Positions 1 to 8,299 of a DNA stretch of 45,024 nt are shown in pieces (within the stretch, counting starts at the first letter, position 1; each line of letters starts with the position of its first letter). The position numbers and the translations under genes are program-made. The DNA comes from Candidatus Latescibacterota bacterium (GTDB lineage: Bacteria; Latescibacterota; UBA2968; UBA8231). The notes below the pieces were generated by a model, which was not told the DNA's origin, did no database searches, and worked only from the letters and a program-made list of their open reading frames with translations. The stretch lies in contig SICG01000010.1 of the NCBI GenBank assembly GCA_009691525.1, forward strand, positions 1-45,024, read 5' to 3'.

Positions 1-28
1 AGTGAAGAACAGAGAGGAAGGTCGAGCC

Positions 29-1390
29 ATGTGGCGTTGGTTCTTGCAGGTAGGTTGTCTGGTCCTCGCGCTGGGGGGGGCTGGTGTGGCCCAGGCCCAC
101 CCCAACCTGCTTGTGGAGGCGGCCCATGTCCAGGCGCCGCCCAAGGTGGACGGCGACCTGGAGGAGTGGAGCGGAGCCCGGTGGATAACGCTGGCCCCCG
201 GAGATTCGCTGGTGGGGGGCAAATTGGGGGACGACGGACCGGCCGAAGGCCCGGGTGTGGCCGGCACGGGAGCGGATTTGTCCGGCCGCTTGGCGCTGCA
301 GTGGGACGAGCAGTGGCTCTACCTGGCGGCCCAGATCCGCGACAATGTCCACGACGTGGAGGGCGGGGATCAGGGGCGGTGGTTCTGCCGGGACGGGGTG
401 GCCCTCTTCCTCGACGTGCCCCACGACGGCGACGGGCCCACCTGGTTCGTGGGAGATCACGCCTTCGTCTTCACCGCCGATGCAGCCCTGCCGCCCGAGG
501 CCCGGTGGTGGCGCCACGGCGACCAACAGGGTCGCCAGGAAGGGCTGGCCCCGCCCCAAACCCAACTGGCCCTGAACATGGAGGGGACCGGGTATACCCT
601 CGAAGCAGCCATGCCCATGGCCGTGCTCTCGCTGTTCACGCCGGCCTTCCACGCCCCCTTTACTGGCCGGATCCTGGGTTTCATGTTGCTGGTCACCGAT
701 CCCGACGGCGGGCCACGTCCTTTTGGCGGCCAGCTCTCCTATGGCGGGGAGAGCGACAACGAGGCCTCCTGGGCCCAGCTGCGCCTGCTTCCCGGCGGCG
801 AGACGGCGCCCCCGCAGCTGGCGATCTCTGGGGAGGAAGCGACTTTCGACGCCAAGATGAAGAGCGACCAGCGCCTCATCCTGCCGGCCTACCTGTCCAA
901 GCAGCAGGCCGAAAGCCAGGTGGCCCAGCAGCGCGCCCTGGCTGGCGAATACTTCCAGACCTATCTCGAGAAACGCCCCTCCCGCCTGGGGGCCCGCGCC
1001 CTCTCTATGGCCTTCACCCTGTGGGGCAATACCCGCTCCACCCAGCAGATCCGCGACGCCGTTGCCCAGATCCCTCCCGAAGAGGACGTATGGGACCAGG
1101 TGGTGCCTGGGTTGCGCCAGGCTTTCTACCTCGATGAACGGATGGCAGAAGGCCTAGATCTGATGGCCGACCTGGAACTGCGCGTGGCGCCCCTCAAGAG
1201 CCGGTCGGCCCTGCTCTTGGTCCTGGCCGCCAACTGGATGGCAGAGGGTGAGATCGAGAAGGCGTACGAGGGTTTCACCCGCATCATCTCGTGGAGCGCC
1301 TCGGCCTGGCATGTGGAGGAGTCCAGGCGCTACCTGCAGGAGATCGACCGCCGCTACACCCAGAATCCCGAGGAGGCCGCCCTCCAGTAG
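29..1390 (+). CDS. Secreted CBM9-like (sugar-binding fold) protein
   Basis: A 453-residue protein beginning with a classical signal peptide (short basic start, hydrophobic core, AQA cleavage site near residue 24), so it is exported. The N-terminal half starts with a VDGDLEEW motif, typical of carbohydrate-binding family 9-like (DOMON-type) beta-sandwich domains, and continues to about residue 260. The C-terminal part is helical and rich in Glu, Gln and Ala, like TPR-type repeats. An upstream GTG at position 2 is in frame, but ATG at 29 is preceded by GAGGAAGG at good spacing and starts directly on the signal peptide. No catalytic motif is visible. It may bind glycans or act as a periplasmic scaffold. 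Convergent with the next gene; only 18 bases separate them. Confidence 0.75.
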   Translation: MWRWFLQVGCLVLALGGAGVAQAHPNLLVEAAHVQAPPKVDGDLEEWSGARWITLAPGDSLVGGKLGDDGPAEGPGVAGTGADLSGRLALQWDEQWLYLAAQIRDNVHDVEGGDQGRWFCRDGVALFLDVPHDGDGPTWFVGDHAFVFTADAALPPEARWWRHGDQQGRQEGLAPPQTQLALNMEGTGYTLEAAMPMAVLSLFTPAFHAPFTGRILGFMLLVTDPDGGPRPFGGQLSYGGESDNEASWAQLRLLPGGETAPPQLAISGEEATFDAKMKSDQRLILPAYLSKQQAESQVAQQRALAGEYFQTYLEKRPSRLGARALSMAFTLWGNTRSTQQIRDAVAQIPPEEDVWDQVVPGLRQAFYLDERMAEGLDLMADLELRVAPLKSRSALLLVLAANWMAEGEIEKAYEGFTRIISWSASAWHVEESRRYLQEIDRRYTQNPEEAALQ

Positions 1391-1408
1391 GGGCAGTGGC
1401 GTGGTTGT

Positions 1409-2569
1409 TCAGAACTGGTCGAGGGCCTGGGCGAAATCGGCGCACAGGTCCTGGGCCGCTTCGATGCCCACGGCCACGCGCACCAGCCGGTCGCTGATGC
1501 CCAGGGCTGCCCGCTGCTGCGGGGTGAGGCCGGCATGGGAGGTGGTGGCCGGGCGGGTGATCAAGGTCTCCACTCCGCCCAGGCTGGGGGCCGAGATCGG
1601 CAATTCGAGGGCGGCGATGAGCCGGTCGGCGGCGGCGGTGCCGCCCTGCAGTTCAAAGCTGAGCACCCCGCCACAGCCGCTGAAGAGCCGTTTGGCCCGC
1701 TGGTGCTGGGGGTGGCTTTCCAGGCCGGGATAGTTGACCCGCTCCACCTCGGGCCGTCCCTCCAAAAAACGGGCCAGAGCCAGGGCGTTCTCGTCGTGCT
1801 GGCGCATGCGCAGGGCCAGGGTCTTGAGGCCTCGATGTAATAGAAAACAGGCGTGGGGGTCGAGGGTGCCGCCCAGGTGGTTGAGCCGGCGGGTGATCTG
1901 GGCAAGGTGGGCGCGGCGGCCCATGACGCAGCCGGCCACGATGTCGGAGTGGCCGTTGAGGTATTTGGTGGCGCTGTGTAATTCGAGGTCGAAGCCCAGG
2001 GCCAGGGGCCGGAAATTGGCCGGCGAGGCAAAGGTGTTGTCGATGACCGAGAGCAGGTTCCGCCGGCGGGCAAACCCCACTACCGCCTCCAACTCGGGCA
2101 CCTCCAGCAGTGGGTTGGTCATGGTCTCCACGTAGATCAGCCGGGTAGTGGGCCGCAGGCAGCGGGCCCATGAGGCTGGATCGTTTCCCTTGATGAAGTC
2201 GACCTCGATGCCCAGGGCCGCGGCTTCCTCGTTGAGGAAGGTGAGGGTGCCGCCGTAGAGGCAGTCCTGGGCCAGCAGGTGGTCGCCGGTGCCCAAAAAA
2301 CTGAGCAGGGTGGTGGTGATGGCGGCCATGCCCGAGGCGGCCACCAGGGCGGCCTCGGCCCCGCTGATGGCCGCCAGCACGGCGTGCAGGGCCAGGTGGT
2401 TGGGCGTGTTGTTCAGGCGTATATAGCGGACCTGGTCGTAGCTGCCCTGGCCCTGGTGCTCGAAGGTGGCGCTCTGGTAGATAGGCAGGACCACGGCCCC
2501 GGCGTGGCGCGGCTGCGGCTGGCCGGCGTGGATCAGCTGGGTTTGAAGGTGGTGAGAGGTGCTGGCCAT
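1409..2569 (-). CDS. Cys/Met-metabolism PLP-dependent transsulfuration enzyme
   Basis: A 386-residue member of the cystathionine gamma-synthase / gamma-lyase / methionine gamma-lyase family (fold type I PLP enzyme, cytosolic). Visible family motifs are the YIRLNNTPN segment near residue 49 (canonical YSRxxNPT, here variant), AASGMAAI at 78-85, VIDNTF at 175-180 and SATKYLNGHSD at 199-209, in which Lys202 should hold PLP. The C-terminal ATTSHAGLTPQQR region is also typical. The length is normal for the family. It is the last gene of a leftward operon after moaA and the folC fusion, 10 bases behind the latter, with a GGGAG ribosome site. Sequence alone does not separate cystathionine synthase from lyase or O-acetylhomoserine sulfhydrylase activity. 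Confidence 0.88.
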   Translation of the reverse strand: MASTSHHLQTQLIHAGQPQPRHAGAVVLPIYQSATFEHQGQGSYDQVRYIRLNNTPNHLALHAVLAAISGAEAALVAASGMAAITTTLLSFLGTGDHLLAQDCLYGGTLTFLNEEAAALGIEVDFIKGNDPASWARCLRPTTRLIYVETMTNPLLEVPELEAVVGFARRRNLLSVIDNTFASPANFRPLALGFDLELHSATKYLNGHSDIVAGCVMGRRAHLAQITRRLNHLGGTLDPHACFLLHRGLKTLALRMRQHDENALALARFLEGRPEVERVNYPGLESHPQHQRAKRLFSGCGGVLSFELQGGTAAADRLIAALELPISAPSLGGVETLITRPATTSHAGLTPQQRAALGISDRLVRVAVGIEAAQDLCADFAQALDQF

Positions 2570-2579
2570 ATGCTCCCTT

Positions 2580-4697
2580 TCACAGGAGGAATTTCTCGAT
2601 CAGCCGCTCGTAGATGCGCACAAAATCCTCGCGGCCGTTGCTGCGGTTATAGAAGAAGCAGAAGGGGTTAGGGTTGACTTCCAGGATATACAGGCCCTGC
2701 CTGCCGGCGATCAGGTCGATGGCGTAGAAGCCCAGATCCAGCACCCCGGCCACCTGGGCGGTCAGCGCTCGCAGGGCCCCCAGCAGTTCCTCGTCCTCCA
2801 CCTGCACTGCCTGGCCGCTGGTGTGGTGCAGCGGGTTGAGATCCTCGCTGCCACCGGCCCCCTGCTTTTCGTAGGCCAGCAGCATTTCGCCCTGGCTGGC
2901 GACGATGCGGTATTCTGGCCCCTCCACATATTCCTGGATCAGCAGCACATTGTCGAGGTAGCCGCTGTTCTCGCACAGCAACTGCAGGCGTCGGCACAGG
3001 GTATCGCGGCTGTGCTCGAGGTACACGCCCTGCGCCAGGGAGCTGTGGTACTTCTTGACCAGCACCGGATAGGAGAAGCGCTCCTCCACCTCAGTGGCGA
3101 TGGCGGCGACGGAGGGGTGGGTCTTGTAGCGGTTGAAGCGGTCGTCGGCAAAGGGATTGAAGACCTGCATCGTGGCGGGGATCAACAACCCGGCCCGGCT
3201 GAAGAGTTCGAACTGGTAGCCCTTGTCCTCGGCCAGGCGGGCGGTCACATAATCGTTGAAGGGGTGTTTGTTGCGCAAAAAATAGACGGGGGTCCCCGGC
3301 CGCTTCAGGCCCAACACATGGCCGTTGGCCGAGGCGAATTCCCATTCCAACCCCCGCCGCTGGCAGGCCAGTTGCAGGCATTCGAGGCTCTCCAGGGCCG
3401 CGTCCTCACTCACCCCGTCCCGTTCACCGGCCAGATCGAAGAACTCCCGGGCCTGGGCCACCAGGGAGAGGGAGCCAGTGATACACAGGTGGTCGGCGGG
3501 TCCCAGCTGGGTCATCAGCTGGCGCAGGGCGCGCAGGCCCGAAGGGATGATCTCGACTTGCAGGTCCGTGGGCGCCCGGGCGGCCAGATCCTCGGGCCGC
3601 AGGGCGCGCGGGTGATCCGAAGCGGTGAGCACCATTCTGATGGCCAGGGGCTGCAGGGCCTGGAGCAGGCCGGCCGCATCGTGGCCGCGCAGAGCCCCCA
3701 CCAGGAAAGTCCAGCGGGGTGCCAGGGCGCCCAGGTCCTCGGTCAGACGCGCCGCTGCCGCCGGGTTGTGGGCCCCGTCCAGCAACACCAAGGGGCTTAG
3801 GCGGGCGGTTTCGAAGCGTCCCGGCCAGTGGTGGGCGGCGGTGGCTGCCCGGGCGGTTTCGGTACCCAGTTCGGTATCCAGCAGCCAGGAGGCCGCTGCC
3901 AGAGCCAGGCGGGCGTTCTCGGCAAAGGTGCGGGGCCGGCCGGGCAGGGTGGCCGGATCGCAGACATAGGGGCGGACCCCATTGGGGCCGGTGACCCCAT
4001 CGGGGCCGGCCACCAGCAGTTCCACCTGGCGCTGACGACTGGCCCCGCACAGGTATTCCAGCACCTGGGGTGCTTGGGCCGCGGTGGTGAAGAGCGGCCG
4101 GCCGGGCCGGGCGATGTGGAACTTGTCGGCGGCGATCTCTTCGAGGGTGTGGCCCAGCACCTCTACGTGGTCGAGGTCAATGGCGGTGAGCATGGCCAGG
4201 TGGGCGTCCCAGGCGTTGGTGGCATCGTAGCGTCCGCCCAACCCCACCTCGAAAACCCCGTACTCCACCTGGGCCTGGGCAAAGAAGTGGGCCGCCAGTC
4301 CGGTGAGCGCCTCGAATTTGCTGAAGGGCCCCAGGTCTTCGGCCGCAAAGCCGCGGGTGTGGTCGTAGAGGAAGGTGATACCCTCGGCCCAGATGTCGCG
4401 GGGCAGCAACTGGCCCTCCACCTGGATGCGCTCGCGCCAGGTGTGCAGGTGTGGGGAGGTGTAGAGGCCGGTCCGCCCGCCCGTCCGCTGCAGCAGGGCG
4501 GCCAGCAGGCTGCTGGCGGTGCCCTTGCCGTTGGTGCCGCCCACAATGAGGGTGGTGAAGTGTTGTTGGGGATTATCCAGGCGCTTGAGCAGGGCGCGCA
4601 TGCGGGGCAGGTAGTGGGAGAGCGGCCCCAGGGCCGGGCGGCCGTTCTCCCAGTCGGGCAGGGTGTCGAGGAACCGTTTGCTGTGGAAATAATCCAT
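2580..4697 (-). CDS. FolC-type Mur ligase fused to a C-terminal ATP-grasp ligase
   Basis: A 705-residue two-enzyme protein. Residues 1-425 are a full folylpolyglutamate/dihydrofolate synthase: P-loop GGTNGKGT (53-60), TSPHLHTWRERI (80-91), EVGLGGRYDATN (150-161), DLDHVEVLG with a later ADKFHIAR (carbamate-Lys region, about 190-197), and WPGRFE...DGAHNP (291-312). Residues 440-705 form an ATP-grasp domain: ARLAEDKG at 486-493, PVLVKKYHSSLAQGV (544-558), the adenine-hinge IQEYVEGPEYR (587-597), and metal ligands in AIDLIAG and ILEVNPNP (671-678). Family knowledge: both halves make ATP-dependent amide bonds. The start chosen shares one base with the moaA stop (TGATG); the in-frame extension upstream is only a moaA shadow. 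The substrate of the second ligase is unknown. Confidence 0.9.
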   Translation of the reverse strand: MDYFHSKRFLDTLPDWENGRPALGPLSHYLPRMRALLKRLDNPQQHFTTLIVGGTNGKGTASSLLAALLQRTGGRTGLYTSPHLHTWRERIQVEGQLLPRDIWAEGITFLYDHTRGFAAEDLGPFSKFEALTGLAAHFFAQAQVEYGVFEVGLGGRYDATNAWDAHLAMLTAIDLDHVEVLGHTLEEIAADKFHIARPGRPLFTTAAQAPQVLEYLCGASRQRQVELLVAGPDGVTGPNGVRPYVCDPATLPGRPRTFAENARLALAAASWLLDTELGTETARAATAAHHWPGRFETARLSPLVLLDGAHNPAAAARLTEDLGALAPRWTFLVGALRGHDAAGLLQALQPLAIRMVLTASDHPRALRPEDLAARAPTDLQVEIIPSGLRALRQLMTQLGPADHLCITGSLSLVAQAREFFDLAGERDGVSEDAALESLECLQLACQRRGLEWEFASANGHVLGLKRPGTPVYFLRNKHPFNDYVTARLAEDKGYQFELFSRAGLLIPATMQVFNPFADDRFNRYKTHPSVAAIATEVEERFSYPVLVKKYHSSLAQGVYLEHSRDTLCRRLQLLCENSGYLDNVLLIQEYVEGPEYRIVASQGEMLLAYEKQGAGGSEDLNPLHHTSGQAVQVEDEELLGALRALTAQVAGVLDLGFYAIDLIAGRQGLYILEVNPNPFCFFYNRSNGREDFVRIYERLIEKFLL

Positions 4698-5737
4698 CAG
4701 CCGCCCCGGGTGTGCATCTCGCGGTGCGGGTTCTGCCTGAGATCCTCCACCTGGTAGAGGGCGCCCCGGTGGGGCGCTGCGGCCCGTTCCTCGGCACCCC
4801 GGTCGGTGCGGGCTTCCCATCCCTGGCGGATGAAAGCGGCCAGCTCTTCGGCCGGGTGGCCGGCGCGCACCAGGCGGCGCAGGTCCATGCCCTCTTGGGC
4901 GTAGAGGCAGAGGTACCACTGTCCGTCGGCGGTGAGCCGGCTGCGGTCGCAGGCGCGGCAGAAAGGCTCGGTGACCGATGCGATGATCCCGAAGCAGGTG
5001 CCGTCTTGCAGGCGGAAGCGTTCGGCCGGGGCTGCCCCTTGTGGCCCGCAGGGGACGATGGGGCCGTAGCACTCCTCGAGGCGGGCCAGGATCTGGGCCT
5101 TGGCACAGACCTTGTCCATGGACCACAGGGTGGCACCGCCCACGTCCATGTATTCGATGAAACGCACCTCGCCGCCCACCTGGTGGCCGAATTCCAGCAG
5201 GGCCTCCAGTTCGTCGTCGTTGAAGCCCTGCATCACCACGGTGTTGATCTTGAGGCTGGTGAAGCCGGCGGCCCCGGCGGCGCGGATGCCTTCCAGTACC
5301 TGGGGCAGGGCGTCGCGGCGGACCAGGCGCTTGAAGCGTTCGGGTTGCAGCGAATCGAGGCTCACCGTCACCCGGTCGAGGCCGGCCTGCCGCAGGGGCC
5401 CGGCCAGTTGGGCCAGGTGGGTGGCGTTGGTGGTCAGTGCCAGGTCCTCAATGACCGACTGCTCTCGCAGGCGGGCCACCAGCTCGGGCAGCCCGCGCCG
5501 CAGCAGGGGCTCGCCTCCGGTCAGGCGCACCTTGCGCACCCCCGCCAGCACAAAGGCGTCCACCAGCGTCCCGATCTCGGCAAAGCTGAGTACATCCTCC
5601 TGGGGCAGCCAGGTGTAGTGCTCCTCGGGCATGCAGTAGGAACAGCGCAAGTCGCAGCGGTCGATGACCGAGACGCGCAGACTGTTCAGGGGCCGGGCCA
5701 GCTGATCAATGGCTGGCCGGGTGGCGGGTGCCTTCAT
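4697..5737 (-). CDS. moaA: GTP 3',8-cyclase MoaA (molybdenum cofactor biosynthesis)
   Basis: A 346-residue radical-SAM enzyme that converts GTP to 3',8-cyclo-GTP, the first step to cyclic pyranopterin monophosphate. The N-terminal cluster motif is CDLRCSYC (Cys28, Cys32, Cys35), followed by RLTGGEPLLR at 71-80. The second, MoaA-specific cluster shows as FCRACDRSRL with a third Cys 13 residues on (LCLYAQEG). The essential C-terminal Gly-Gly is present as the last two residues. ATG at 5737 fits the family N-terminus; an in-frame extension to 5839 runs through the promoter and a terminator and is rejected. No strong Shine-Dalgarno is seen. First gene of the moaA-folC-PLP operon. No other Moco genes lie in the window. 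Confidence 0.93.
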   Translation of the reverse strand: MKAPATRPAIDQLARPLNSLRVSVIDRCDLRCSYCMPEEHYTWLPQEDVLSFAEIGTLVDAFVLAGVRKVRLTGGEPLLRRGLPELVARLREQSVIEDLALTTNATHLAQLAGPLRQAGLDRVTVSLDSLQPERFKRLVRRDALPQVLEGIRAAGAAGFTSLKINTVVMQGFNDDELEALLEFGHQVGGEVRFIEYMDVGGATLWSMDKVCAKAQILARLEECYGPIVPCGPQGAAPAERFRLQDGTCFGIIASVTEPFCRACDRSRLTADGQWYLCLYAQEGMDLRRLVRAGHPAEELAAFIRQGWEARTDRGAEERAAAPHRGALYQVEDLRQNPHREMHTRGG

Positions 5738-5777
5738 GGCATTCGGGATGGCGAAAGGTGAGAGAAAAGCGAAAGCT

Positions 5778-5805
5778 AATATAGGAATTGCCAGGGGCCG
5801 GGCAA
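5778..5805 (-). promoter_or_regulatory. Candidate sigma-70 promoter of the moaA operon
   Basis: On the minus strand, TTGCCC (5800-5805) is followed 16 bases later by TATATT (5778-5783), a 4/6 and 5/6 match to the consensus. It lies about 40 bases upstream of the moaA ATG. By inspection only. Confidence 0.5.
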
Positions 5806-5822
5806 CCGGAGGTCCGGTTGCC
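5801..5822. promoter_or_regulatory. Perfect 10-bp dyad overlapping the moaA -35 (operator candidate)
   Basis: The arm GGCAACCGGA (5801-5810) is repeated as its exact reverse complement at 5813-5822 with a 2-base centre. It overlaps the -35 hexamer of the candidate moaA promoter and has no T-tract after it in either direction, so an operator is likelier than a terminator. The binding protein is unknown. Confidence 0.45.
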
Positions 5823-5837
5823 GCGGGGGCGGGCAGC

Positions 5838-5880
5838 AAAAAACAGGCTGCCGGTCCCCCGAGGCAGGGGGGTCCGGCAG
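5838..5880 (-). terminator. Rho-independent terminator after the small membrane ORF
   Basis: On the minus strand a stem with arms CTGCCGG/CCGGCAG plus an inner CCCCC/GGGGG (5848-5880) is followed by a six-T run (5838-5843). It begins 7 bases after the stop of the 49-codon ORF, which supports that ORF being transcribed. Confidence 0.75.
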
Positions 5881-5887
5881 TTGCCGA

Positions 5888-6037
5888 CTAGCGCAGAGTG
5901 GTGATCAGCAGGAGGATAAAGGTCTCGCCCAGGAGAAAACCCACCAGGAAGGTCTTGGAGATCTTCCAGACCGACTCTGTCTGGCTGACAGAGTGATCCA
6001 TAGGGATCTTAGAGCGGACCGTCGGTGGACGGGCCAT
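5888..6037 (-). CDS. Small single-span membrane peptide (hypothetical)
   Basis: A short ORF of 49 codons (ATG at 6037), or 37 codons if the internal ATG at 6001 is used. The C-terminal half is one hydrophobic segment (FLVGFLLGETFILLLI) ending in a single Arg, with a basic and polar N-terminus, as expected for a single-pass inner-membrane micro-protein. Neither start has a convincing Shine-Dalgarno, so the start is open. Supporting context: it sits alone between two leftward terminators, one ending the upstream DUF4954 gene and one immediately after its own stop. I do not recognise a family. It could also be a non-coding transcript. Confidence 0.4.
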   Translation of the reverse strand: MARPPTVRSKIPMDHSVSQTESVWKISKTFLVGFLLGETFILLLITTLR

Positions 6038-6073
6038 CTGGCGTCAATCCGGGCCAACAGGGGACGGCGGGGG

Positions 6074-6112
6074 AAAAAGAAAAACAGCAACCAGCCTGCA
6101 GGGGGTGCAGGC
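6074..6112 (-). terminator. Rho-independent terminator of the DUF4954 gene
   Basis: A perfect 7-bp stem (GCCTGCA/TGCAGGC, 5-base loop, 6094-6112) is followed on the minus strand by two T-rich runs (6074-6084). It lies about 55 bases after the stop codon of the upstream gene. Confidence 0.75.
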
Positions 6113-6166
6113 CATGTCCACAAATGAAAAGGTACCGGGTGATTTTGTCAAATGGGAAATGGACCT

Positions 6167-8113
6167 TCAATCCGTCAGGGAGGCGAGCCTGGCCTGCAGC
6201 TGTTTGACGAAGGGGTTGCCGGCAAAGCTGCCTCGCACCGCGGCGAAATCAGCGGCCTGGGCGGCCTCGTCGCCGTCAGCGCCGTATCCTAACATGGCCA
6301 GCGGATCGAATTCCTTCTCGGCATCGGCCAGGACCTTCTTGAGGTAGCTGGCCGACAGCTTCTTGTACTCGGCCTCAAGCTGGCCGAGGGCTGCCTCGTC
6401 CAACTGGTCCACCTCCACGCCCTCGCGGGTGGCAAAGGTGTGCCGCACCCAACTCCACTCGTCCTGGTCGTAGGCGGCGTGGACCTGGCTCAGGGCGGCC
6501 TGGAACTGGGCCAGGTCGGCGATGCGGCCGGTAACAACGGCCCCGGTCAGTTCCTGGAGGCGTTGGCGATTCACCAGCATGCCGCCCACGTCGGCCCATT
6601 GCTGGCTGTAGCTGCCGGTATCAGCCAGGGCCTGAGACCAGGCCTGGGGACCCTGGTCGCGCACCGGGGCCAGGCGCTCCAGAATCTTGCCCTTGAGGTA
6701 CATGTCGGTGGCTGAGGCATAGCTGCGGGCGCTGGGACGCAAGAGCAGGCGTTTGATGAAAGCCCCCTTGTAGCGCACCTGCTCCACCTCTCTGGGGGTC
6801 CGTGCGTGCAGCTCGGTCATCAGGGCCTCGGCCTGGATCATCTTCTGCACCAGGTAGGGGCTGAACACCGGGAAATGGATCAGGTCGCGCTTGCGGGTGC
6901 CTTTGCGCCGGTCGCGGGCGGGCCATTTGTCCCCATCGCGCATCACCCCTACGGTGTGCATGTTCATCGCCGGGGTCAGCATACTCTCGCCGCCCACTTC
7001 GGTCAGGTAGGAGAAGGGCAGTTCACTGGTGTCGAGGTTGCCCAGGTGTTTGCCGATGATCACCGAGAAGGGACCCACCACCGTGGGCCAGAGCATGTAC
7101 GAAAACGAACCATTCTTGCTGCCCCGCTGCACGATGCCCTGGTGCACCGGCCCGAGTTTGTACATGTGGTTGCTCTGGTTGGTGCCAGATCCGGCGTTGT
7201 AGAAGGAATAGAGGCCGGCGATCAGCAGGGTGCTCTTGTGGTGGGTGACGGTATAGGGGCCGGCGAAGACCGAACAAGCCTCCCCGTGGAAGCCCTCGCA
7301 GTTGGCAAAGAAGAGGGAATTCTCCCCGGAGAATTGCTTGCCCAGCTGCACGCCCTGGCCGACGAAGCAGCGGCTCAGCACCACCCCGTCTTTGACCGAG
7401 GAACCCTCGCCGATGATGAAATCTTGGGCTGCCACCCCGGCCCCCACCTGGGCGGGGGCCTGGGGCTCGCTGAGCAGGGTGCCATTGTGGAGGCGCAGGG
7501 CCCCGCGCACCTGGGCGGCAGGGCCGATGTTCACGTCGGTGACCGAGGAGACCTGAGTCACTATCGCGCCATCGCCCACCTGCCCCCGGTCGGATCTGGT
7601 TTTATCTACATAGGCGGCGACCATGGCCTCCAGGCGGGCAATCAGCTCGGGATGGTGGCGGTGCATACACAACAGATAGGCGAACTGACTGGACATCTCG
7701 GCAAAGATGGGGAACTGCCGGCCGCCCGCCTCGTTGACCGCTTCCACCTCTACCCCGTTGCCAAAGGTGGCCCCTGGCCCGGTGGCCATCAAGCCCACGT
7801 CGCTGACCACCACCCGGTTGCCCAGGTCGTAGTTGGCCAGGTAGCTGCCGATGCGGGTCACCCGCACCTCGTCTCCCAGGGTGCAGTTGACCAGGGTGGC
7901 GTCGGCCAGTTCGGCCGGCAACTCCACGCCGCTGTCGAGGACCACCCGGCCCTGCAGGCTGCCGAGGCACACCTGACCCCAGAAGCGGACGCGCTGCACC
8001 CGGTGGGGGTCAAAACCCGCCCCGACCTGGACGGTGGCCCAGTCCTCGGCCGTGCAGCCGGCTTGCGTAAGCATCTCGACTTCGGCACTGGTCAAGGCGC
8101 GGTGCTTGCTCAT
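6167..8113 (-). CDS. DUF4954 family protein (left-handed beta-helix-like)
   Basis: A 648-residue protein resembling the DUF4954 family known mainly from Bacteroidota and relatives. The first two thirds carry many short Gly/Val-rich hexapeptide-like turns (for example IIGEGSSVKDGVVLSRCFVG), the signature of left-handed parallel beta-helices as in acyl- and nucleotidyl-transferases. Conserved-looking stretches include FAGPYTVTHHKSTLLIAGLYS and SNHMYKLGPVHQG. The C-terminal third (about 430-648) is helical. Start ATG at 8113 has AGAGGAGA at ideal spacing; the upstream extension is rejected. It is divergent from the nagB-acp operon and has its own terminator. Its biochemical role is unknown; the fold suggests sugar or sugar-nucleotide acyl transfer, which is inference. 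Confidence 0.75.
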   Translation of the reverse strand: MSKHRALTSAEVEMLTQAGCTAEDWATVQVGAGFDPHRVQRVRFWGQVCLGSLQGRVVLDSGVELPAELADATLVNCTLGDEVRVTRIGSYLANYDLGNRVVVSDVGLMATGPGATFGNGVEVEAVNEAGGRQFPIFAEMSSQFAYLLCMHRHHPELIARLEAMVAAYVDKTRSDRGQVGDGAIVTQVSSVTDVNIGPAAQVRGALRLHNGTLLSEPQAPAQVGAGVAAQDFIIGEGSSVKDGVVLSRCFVGQGVQLGKQFSGENSLFFANCEGFHGEACSVFAGPYTVTHHKSTLLIAGLYSFYNAGSGTNQSNHMYKLGPVHQGIVQRGSKNGSFSYMLWPTVVGPFSVIIGKHLGNLDTSELPFSYLTEVGGESMLTPAMNMHTVGVMRDGDKWPARDRRKGTRKRDLIHFPVFSPYLVQKMIQAEALMTELHARTPREVEQVRYKGAFIKRLLLRPSARSYASATDMYLKGKILERLAPVRDQGPQAWSQALADTGSYSQQWADVGGMLVNRQRLQELTGAVVTGRIADLAQFQAALSQVHAAYDQDEWSWVRHTFATREGVEVDQLDEAALGQLEAEYKKLSASYLKKVLADAEKEFDPLAMLGYGADGDEAAQAADFAAVRGSFAGNPFVKQLQARLASLTD

Positions 8114-8235
8114 GGGAGTTCTCCTCTGGCCGGGGCCATGGCACTCTTCTATATTCTTCGAGGGACGGGAGCTATCCCATCCAGGGGTTGAAAGATTATC
8201 CCCCCACAGGTCGCTGTCAAGCATAGACGCAGCGC

Positions 8236-8264
8236 TTTACACAGCAGTGGGCATTTTCTACATT
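8236..8264 (+). promoter_or_regulatory. Candidate sigma-70 promoter of the nagB-acp operon
   Basis: TTTACA (8236-8241), exactly 17 bases, then TACATT (8259-8264), 36 bases before the nagB ATG. The -35 matches 5/6 and the -10 matches 4/6. Confidence 0.55.
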
Positions 8265-8299
8265 GTCTGCCTCAAACCTCTTAGCGGGAGTGTTGCGGC

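Noticed and set aside
2559-3800. Long plus-strand ORF opposite the folC fusion
   Set aside because: It is the antisense shadow of a gene with complete FolC and ATP-grasp motifs; its Gly/Gln/His-rich translation has no family features.
6806-8191. 461-codon plus-strand ORF opposite the DUF4954 gene
   Set aside because: Antisense shadow in GC-rich DNA; no ribosome site, His/Gly/Gln-rich composition and no motif.
8195-8220. Minus-strand TTGACA and GATAAT before the DUF4954 gene
   Set aside because: The spacer is only 14 bases, too short for a normal sigma-70 promoter; the real promoter remains unidentified.
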